Positions 26,201 through 27,500 of a stretch of 27,500 bases of DNA are shown piece after piece. Every line of letters starts with the position of its first letter. Positions within the stretch are counted from its first letter, which is position 1. The position numbers and the translations under genes are program-made. This DNA comes from Chrysomallon squamiferum (Eukaryota; Mollusca; Gastropoda; Neomphalida; Peltospiridae). The notes beneath the pieces were generated by a model. That model searched no databases. It saw nothing but the letters and a program-made list of their open reading frames with translations, and was not told the DNA's origin. The DNA lies in assembly GCA_012295275.1 (NCBI GenBank), contig CM022666.1, positions 4,045,387-4,072,886 on the forward strand. The letters are read 5' to 3'.

Positions 26201-27500
26201 GTAAATTATACAGTTTATTTTACAATAGTATGTGTAATAAAAAATGATAATGTATGGTTTATGTCAATAGTTCATTTAAAACACACACACACACACAGAG
26301 ACACACATACACATATACATACATTATTATTATTATTATTATTAAACACTAATTAAAGGAGAGCTTGAGGTATATCCACTTACGCAAAGCTAATGAATGT
26401 GTATATGTATTATAACATGAATAGATTAATTAATTAATTTACATTTTATGTTTCTAATAATAAAATGAAAAATGGCAGCCTGTGTATATTATACAGAACT
26501 TACTATAAAATACTGAGCTTATTATTACTATTATTATCATTATTATTATTGTTATTGTTATTGTTATTATTATTATTAATATCATTGTTATTTTTAAAAT
26601 TATTATAGTCTTTTTATTTTATGTCATTATTATTATTATTAAAGATGTTCTTTTTTTGCTTGTTTTTTTTAGTCATGCTTTACTATTTGTAAACATTTGT
26701 GTGAAGTCCAAACAAAAATAAACACAAACTTATATTTAGGATATTTCTTTATATACAATGTTTGTTCTGTAATAAACATATCCTATTTCTGTTATGCAGT
26801 ATTACTGTGATGATATAAAAAGTATTGTTGCATTCTGCGGTGTATACCATTTGTTTATAGCTATTTGAATATTTAATATTTAATATATTGAGTATATTGT
26901 TTGTAAAATGTTTGAGATGATACAGTGTAATGTTGTGAAATTCATTATGAAGAATGACTACCTATAAGTCTGATAATGTTTTACCTGTTAAATGTTTCCT
27001 TTATTTATACAGTTATTTTAATTTTGATAGATACTGTTTTAAAACTGATTCATATAATTTAATTGTGTTGCTGACAACATAAAATCAGATGATAAATAAA
27101 TAAATGAATAAATAAGTAAATAATGAAATAAATAAACATAAATATAAATAAATGACTGAATAATTAAAATAAATATCTACCAGTAAATAATAAATAAATT
27201 ATAAAATAGTTCTTTAAATGAGATAAATAAAATAAATTAATTAATATACATATAAGTAATAAATTAATAAATAAATAATAAATAAAAAGAAAGCTAATTC
27301 AGTTAGTTTTTTTTAAAGATATCTGTGTTTTTACAAATTTCAATTTAGCATTTTCCACATATTCCACATATTCTTCATTTACCCATGCTGCCTAACAAAC
27401 TTGTGAAGGGATCCACGCTGAAAGTAAGCTGTCAATCAAACAGAAAACACTATTTTCTACACAGATGTCACAGTTTCAATTTTTAATTTATTTTAAGAGT
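26201..27500 (+). other. ITPR-like intron 14, start (runs off window)
   Basis: AT-rich sequence with (CA)n at 26280-26298, ATT runs at about 26322-26343 and 26520-26645, and AAAT/AATA-rich sequence at 27085-27285. The expected continuation into the end of the binding-core beta domain is not present. A weak exon-like stretch at 27349-27423 is discussed in the findings. Confidence 0.55.

Overview
The window is AT-rich eukaryotic DNA, full of microsatellites and carrying split genes with short exons (71-146 nt) and GT-AG introns. It looks like an invertebrate animal genome. A lophotrochozoan, perhaps a mollusc, would fit the microsatellite load and the genes, but the sequence alone does not settle the taxon. 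Most long open frames are artefacts of simple repeats ((GA)n, (CA)n, (GAT)n, (TTA)n). The real coding signal lies in short exons that only a splice-aware reading brings out.

Two gene starts can be supported, arranged head to head about 6 kb apart. (1) On the minus strand, 4140-4067 encodes the first 24 residues of an ABCC4/MRP4-like ABC transporter (NPNP...ANFFSRIFF), followed by a GTGAGA donor. The rest of that gene lies to the left, with no further exon recognised down to base 1. (2) On the plus strand, 10176-26200 holds the 5' part of an inositol-trisphosphate-receptor-like (ITPR/RyR superfamily) calcium-channel gene. I find 14 exons covering about 412 residues: a start exon, a 7-kb first intron, then 13 exons spanning the N-terminal suppressor-like beta-trefoil and the MIR repeats of the ligand-binding-core beta domain. 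The gene runs off the right edge before the armadillo (RIH) part and the channel pore.

Layout: 1-4066, probable intron 1 of the minus-strand transporter gene; 4067-4560, its first exon and promoter side; 4560-9640, intergenic DNA with repeats, a nested inverted repeat, a U2 snRNA-like fragment and a 50-bp minisatellite; 9640-10175, probable promoter and 5' leader of the ITPR-like gene with a mirrored pair of CRE-like sites; 10259-17279, large repeat-rich intron 1; 17280-26200, exons 2-14 with short introns; 26201-27500, intron sequence.

The most notable points concern the ITPR-like protein. By eye, the residues matching the canonical IP3-contacting RTTGR loop are not conserved, suggesting a divergent subtype that may not bind IP3. 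A 6-nt microexon (23672-23677) restores the family spacing. The exon 3/exon 4 junction shows a one-base frame discrepancy at an otherwise good donor, which may be a sequence error, a real mutation or use of a weaker donor. Several introns also carry minisatellites (25-bp, about 72-bp) that ORF-based annotation would miss.
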